Source: JBGSIZ01 sp041742255 (lineage in GTDB: Bacteria; Pseudomonadota; Alphaproteobacteria; Rhodobacterales; Rhodobacteraceae). From it: 8,365 bases of DNA. The translations under genes were made by a program, and so were the position numbers. This document shows, piece by piece, positions 5,315 through 8,365 of this stretch (position 1 is its first letter; every line of letters starts with the position of its first letter). The notes below the pieces were generated by a model. That model saw nothing but the letters and a program-made list of their open reading frames with translations, was not told the DNA's origin and made no database searches. The stretch lies in assembly GCA_041742255.1 (NCBI GenBank), contig JBGSIZ010000186.1, forward strand, positions 1-8,365, given 5' to 3'.

Positions 5315-6376
5315 TCACCCATCGCGCGCCAGCACGCGCAAGGTGCCCGCGCGGCGGTGACCCTGGGCGGTGGGATGCACACATTCGGACCGGTCCACGC
5401 CAGTCACGCGCCGCCTGCGGGACAAAAACAGCTTGCCCCACCCATACCACGCGCCAATGGACGGGGCGGCGGGATCACACGGGAACCGGACGCGCCACCC
5501 GTCGGGCAACGGCAGGCCGCAACCCTCCAACCGGTCCAGCATCCACACCAGCGGGATATTGGCCAGCGGGCGGGCGACCATCCGGTCACCAATCTGGCCG
5601 CCGACATCGCCATGAGTGCCACGAAACCACACCTGTTGCATATCCCCGCGATAGTCTGGCGTGCAGTCCCACAGGATCGGGACATAGGCCTCGCGGGTTT
5701 CATCCAACGCAAGGGCATGAAACCCGTGTCGGACAATCAGGCCCAAACGGTGGTTGTGGAAATTGTGCTGCGCCTCGGACCACCGCCACAGGATGGGCAA
5801 CCGCAGGCCCAGCGCCTTGACGGTATCCCAGACGGCGACGGCCTCGATCTCGATCCGGTCATGACAATACAAGGCGCGGAATGTCTGGGCAAACCGGCTC
5901 CGTCCGCCGGTGCGGTAATGGCGATAGGCTTGGCGGATGTTGCGTTCGGTGGCACAGTCATCGCGGACAAGGCCGATGATGTCGATGACACCCGCCAGCG
6001 ACCGGACGGCATAGGCCCCGCGGGAATACCCGACCAGAACGATCTTGTCGCCGGGGCGATACCGGGACGCCAGCACGCCATAGGCGCGTTCGATCTGGCG
6101 GTTCAACCCCTTGCCGGTCATCACGCCATAGGTGCCGGACCAGTCGCGCCACTGGATGCCAGCCTCGTAATACACGGTCAGGTTGGCGTGGCGGCCGGCC
6201 TCGCACAACAGCTTGAACGTGAGGCCCGCGTTGGTTTCGTATCCAGGGTCCAGCGTGGACATGGTCCCGTCAAGGATGATGACATGCACAGCCGGGCCGC
6301 GCCGCCGCCCGCTGCTTTCCTCGGCAACCGGGCGACGGCCAAAAAGGCCAAGAAACCAGTCACGAACCTGTGCCAT
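5315..6376 (-). CDS. DUF2235-domain alpha/beta-hydrolase-like protein, 353 aa
   Basis: The protein matches the DUF2235 family of predicted serine hydrolases, some members of which act as phospholipase effectors of type VI secretion in other bacteria. Visible motifs are VIILDGTMS (33-40; the family usually has DGTWN), TNAGLTFKLL, GKGLNRQIERAYG, the nucleophile elbow GYSRGAYAVRSLAG (116-129, S118), AVWDTVKALG (181-190, D184), FHALALDETRE (219-229) and QVWFRGTHGDVGG (248-260, H255 and D257). A Ser-Asp-His type triad is therefore plausible. There is no signal peptide and no membrane segment, so it should be cytosolic; the Arg-rich N-terminus (SSGRRRG) and C-terminus (SRRRRV) are notable. The ATG at 6376 is chosen because AGGGGAG precedes it closely; an in-frame frame extending to 6472 lies within the upstream gene. 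It overlaps that gene by 17 nt, suggesting translational coupling. No T6SS genes are in view, so substrate and role are unknown. Confidence 0.88.
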   Translation of the reverse strand: MAQVRDWFLGLFGRRPVAEESSGRRRGPAVHVIILDGTMSTLDPGYETNAGLTFKLLCEAGRHANLTVYYEAGIQWRDWSGTYGVMTGKGLNRQIERAYGVLASRYRPGDKIVLVGYSRGAYAVRSLAGVIDIIGLVRDDCATERNIRQAYRHYRTGGRSRFAQTFRALYCHDRIEIEAVAVWDTVKALGLRLPILWRWSEAQHNFHNHRLGLIVRHGFHALALDETREAYVPILWDCTPDYRGDMQQVWFRGTHGDVGGQIGDRMVARPLANIPLVWMLDRLEGCGLPLPDGWRVRFPCDPAAPSIGAWYGWGKLFLSRRRRVTGVDRSECVHPTAQGHRRAGTLRVLARDG

Positions 6377-8365
6377 CGCTCCCCTGTTGCAACAACGTCC
6401 AGACGCGGTGCGGGGTAAAGGGCATGGCCCCCTGCGTGACCCCCCGCGCCGCCAGCGCATCCAGAACGGCATTGGTCAGCGCGGCCAACGCGCCCACCGT
6501 GCCCGCCTCGCCGCAGCCTTTCATGCCCATGGGATTATACAACGACGGCACCGGTTCCGAAGTAAAGTGGATCATGGGGACATCATCGGCGCGTGGCATC
6601 CCATAGTCCATGAACGATGCAGTGAGCAGTTGCCCCGTCTGGTCATCAAACACCACCCGTTCGGTCAACGCCTGCCCCAACCCCTGCGCCACCCCGCCAT
6701 GCACCTGCCCTTGGGCCAGCATCGGATTGATAAGATTGCCAAAATCATCCACGACGGTATAGCGGTCCACGCGGACAACGCCGGTTTCGGGGTCAATCTC
6801 GACCTCGGCGACATGGGCACCGTTTGGAAAACTGCGGTTGTCCAGCTTGATTTTGGCGGAATGTGTCAACAAATCCGGGCGGTTCGCGGCGCGGGCCATG
6901 TCGGCCACGTCCAGCATGGTAGGGGTCAGGTTGGACCCCGGTATCCGGAACCGTTCATCGTCAAACGCAATACTTTCGGGGTCCGCGCCCTCGACCTGCG
7001 CCAGAAACGCGGCAAAGGCGTCGGTCATCTTGGCCACCGTGGCCAATGTGGCGGTGTTCTGCACCGTGACGGACCGCGACCCGCCCGTGCCGCCGCCGGT
7101 GGGAATGGCGTCGCTGTCGCCTTGGACCACGGCGATACGGTCGGCGGGGATGCCGGTCTGATCCGCCAGAAACTGTGCAAATACGGTTTCATGCCCCTGC
7201 CCGTTGGATTGCGTGCCCACGAAAATCGACACCGTGCCGTCGGCGTTGAAATCCACCCGCGCGGTTTCCTCAGGATCGCCCAGAATGCTTTCGATATAGT
7301 AACACAGGCCCTGCCCCCGCAGTTTGCCCGCCGCCGCACTCGCGGCCTTGCGGGCGGCATAGCCCGCGCAATCGGCCTCAATCCCGGCCCGGTCCAAAAC
7401 ACGGGCAAATTCGCCCACGTCATAGGTAATCCCCGTGGCCGAGGTATAGGGAAACTGGGCTGGCCGGACAAAATTGATCCGCCGCAACGCCCACGGATCG
7501 ACCCCAAGGGCGCGGGCCGCCGCATCCATCGCGCGCTCCAGCACGAAAATCGCCTCGGGCCGACCCGCGCCGCGATAAGCATCGACCGGGGTCGTGTTGG
7601 TATAAATTCCGGTGCATCCCAGCCAGATCGCCGGGACATCATAAACGCCGGGGGCGACCTTGCTGAACAAATCAGTCTGGATCGCTTGGGCGAACTGGGA
7701 ATTATAGGCGCCCATATTGGCAAGGCTTTCCACCTTGTAGGCGACAATCCGGTGGCTTGCATCAAACGCCAGCGTCGCGGTCGAGGTCAGATCGCGCCCG
7801 GCATTGTCCGACAGCATCGCCTCGGTCCGTTCCGACATCCACCGGACAGGGCGGCCAAGGGTGCGGGCGGCGTGGGCCACCAACGCGGTCTCGGCATATC
7901 CCATGCCCTTCATCCCGAACCCGCCGCCTACATCGGGGTTGGTCACCCGGATTTGTTCGGGCGACAGGCGCAGATGGTGGGCGATGTCCTTTTTCGGGCC
8001 CCACACGCCTTGGCCGTTCACGGCCACATGAATGCGGTCGCCCGGCATCGGTTCGGCATAACAGCCGCGCGGCTCCATCGAATTGACGATGATCCGGTTG
8101 TCGGGAACGGTCACGGTGACCACATGGGCCGCCGCCGCAATCGCGGCAGCGACCCGTGATTTGTCGCCCATGCCCCAGTCAAACGCCACGTTATCAGGGG
8201 CCACACCGGGATGCAGTGGGGTGCCCCCCGGCGTCACCGCCAGATGCACGGGCAAGTCGTCCACCTCCAGCACGATCAATTCGGCGGCGTCCTTGGCGGC
8301 CTGCACGCTGTCGGCCACGATCAATGCAACGGCCTCGCCCACATGCCGCACGGGGCCCATGGCCA
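6360..8365 (-). CDS. Xanthine dehydrogenase family / CoxL-like (form II) molybdopterin-binding subunit, 5'-truncated
   Basis: The frame is open to the right edge, so the N-terminus (probably about 110-130 residues, given usual lengths near 780-790) lies outside. The ATG at 8360 is very probably internal, as the residues there (GPVRHVGEAVA) match the 'KVRxVGEPVA' segment normally well inside these proteins. Counting from that Met, the molybdenum-cofactor signatures are GGGFGMKG (145-152), AYRGAGRPE (261-269), GQGHET (387-392), GTGGSRS (424-430) and KGCGEAG (614-620), the last carrying the catalytic Glu (E618). AYRGAGR marks the form II group; true form I CO dehydrogenases carry AYRCSFR with the Cys that binds Cu. 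It should thus be a molybdenum hydroxylase of unknown substrate (an aldehyde, purine or other N-heterocycle), working with FAD and 2Fe-2S subunits not in this window. The end of the gene overlaps the DUF2235 start by 17 nt. Confidence 0.94.
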   Translation of the reverse strand, partial: AMGPVRHVGEAVALIVADSVQAAKDAAELIVLEVDDLPVHLAVTPGGTPLHPGVAPDNVAFDWGMGDKSRVAAAIAAAAHVVTVTVPDNRIIVNSMEPRGCYAEPMPGDRIHVAVNGQGVWGPKKDIAHHLRLSPEQIRVTNPDVGGGFGMKGMGYAETALVAHAARTLGRPVRWMSERTEAMLSDNAGRDLTSTATLAFDASHRIVAYKVESLANMGAYNSQFAQAIQTDLFSKVAPGVYDVPAIWLGCTGIYTNTTPVDAYRGAGRPEAIFVLERAMDAAARALGVDPWALRRINFVRPAQFPYTSATGITYDVGEFARVLDRAGIEADCAGYAARKAASAAAGKLRGQGLCYYIESILGDPEETARVDFNADGTVSIFVGTQSNGQGHETVFAQFLADQTGIPADRIAVVQGDSDAIPTGGGTGGSRSVTVQNTATLATVAKMTDAFAAFLAQVEGADPESIAFDDERFRIPGSNLTPTMLDVADMARAANRPDLLTHSAKIKLDNRSFPNGAHVAEVEIDPETGVVRVDRYTVVDDFGNLINPMLAQGQVHGGVAQGLGQALTERVVFDDQTGQLLTASFMDYGMPRADDVPMIHFTSEPVPSLYNPMGMKGCGEAGTVGALAALTNAVLDALAARGVTQGAMPFTPHRVWTLLQQGSDGTGS
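6379..6385 (-). promoter_or_regulatory. Ribosome binding site of the DUF2235 gene
   Basis: On the minus strand AGGGGAG lies 2 nt before the ATG at 6376, with its AGGGG core 4 nt away. It sits inside the last codons of the upstream molybdo-subunit gene. Ribosomes finishing that gene would therefore stop right past this site, consistent with coupled translation. Confidence 0.55.

Noticed and set aside
6377..6472. N-terminal extension of the DUF2235 protein to the in-frame ATG at 6472
   Set aside because: The added 32 residues are Arg/Cys/Pro-rich, lie wholly inside the upstream gene and lack family similarity; the ATG at 6376 has its own ribosome site.
6183..8159. Very long plus-strand open frame (658 codons) opposite the molybdo-subunit gene
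   Set aside because: It is the antisense of a gene with full family signatures. Its translation is rich in Arg, His, Gly and Pro with no motif, as expected for a GC-rich codon shadow.

Overview
The window is high-GC, tightly packed coding DNA. Gene content and protein style (a MetR/MetF pair, a Flp-type pilin-like protein, a CoxL-like molybdenum hydroxylase, a hybrid GGDEF/EAL protein) suggest an alphaproteobacterium, most likely a Rhodobacteraceae (Roseobacter-group) chromosome. That placement is inferred from protein similarity recalled from memory, not from a search. No rRNA, tRNA, CRISPR array, insertion sequence, phage gene or replication origin was seen.

Layout. (1) 1-182, plus strand: the last 59 codons of a VOC/glyoxalase-fold protein. 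(2) 179-1263, minus strand: an inositol-monophosphatase (SuhB-type) gene followed 56 nt later by a 79-residue Flp/TadE-like pilin-type protein. The pilin-like gene ends tail to tail with the VOC gene in one shared TTAA. (3) 1264-1474: a 211-bp divergent intergenic region with a plausible suhB promoter. (4) 1475-3415, plus strand: a membrane-anchored diguanylate cyclase/phosphodiesterase hybrid (GGDEF-EAL). (5) 3426-4340, minus strand, and 4439-5305, plus strand: the LysR-type regulator metR, divergent from metF (methylenetetrahydrofolate reductase). The 98-bp region between them holds two copies of TGAA-N5-CTCA, each one base from the enterobacterial MetR consensus TGAA-N5-TTCA, 31 bp apart. 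(6) 5315-8365, minus strand: a 5'-truncated xanthine-dehydrogenase-family (CoxL form II-like) molybdopterin-binding subunit whose 3' end overlaps by 17 nt a DUF2235 alpha/beta-hydrolase-like gene.

How the genes work together. The clearest unit is metR-metF. MetR, which senses homocysteine in the characterised enterobacterial case, probably controls metF, whose product supplies 5-methyl-THF for methionine synthesis. The large molybdo-subunit and the DUF2235 protein look translationally coupled, though no shared pathway is known to me. The c-di-GMP protein and suhB are neighbours rather than evident partners. All three convergent gene pairs are packed very closely (4-nt overlap, 10-nt gap, 9-nt gap), with no strong intrinsic terminator visible.

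The window reads mostly as ordinary core or near-core genome. I found no clear undescribed system. The best leads are the tandem MetR-like sites, the molybdo-hydroxylase/DUF2235 overlap and the orphan pilin-like protein.
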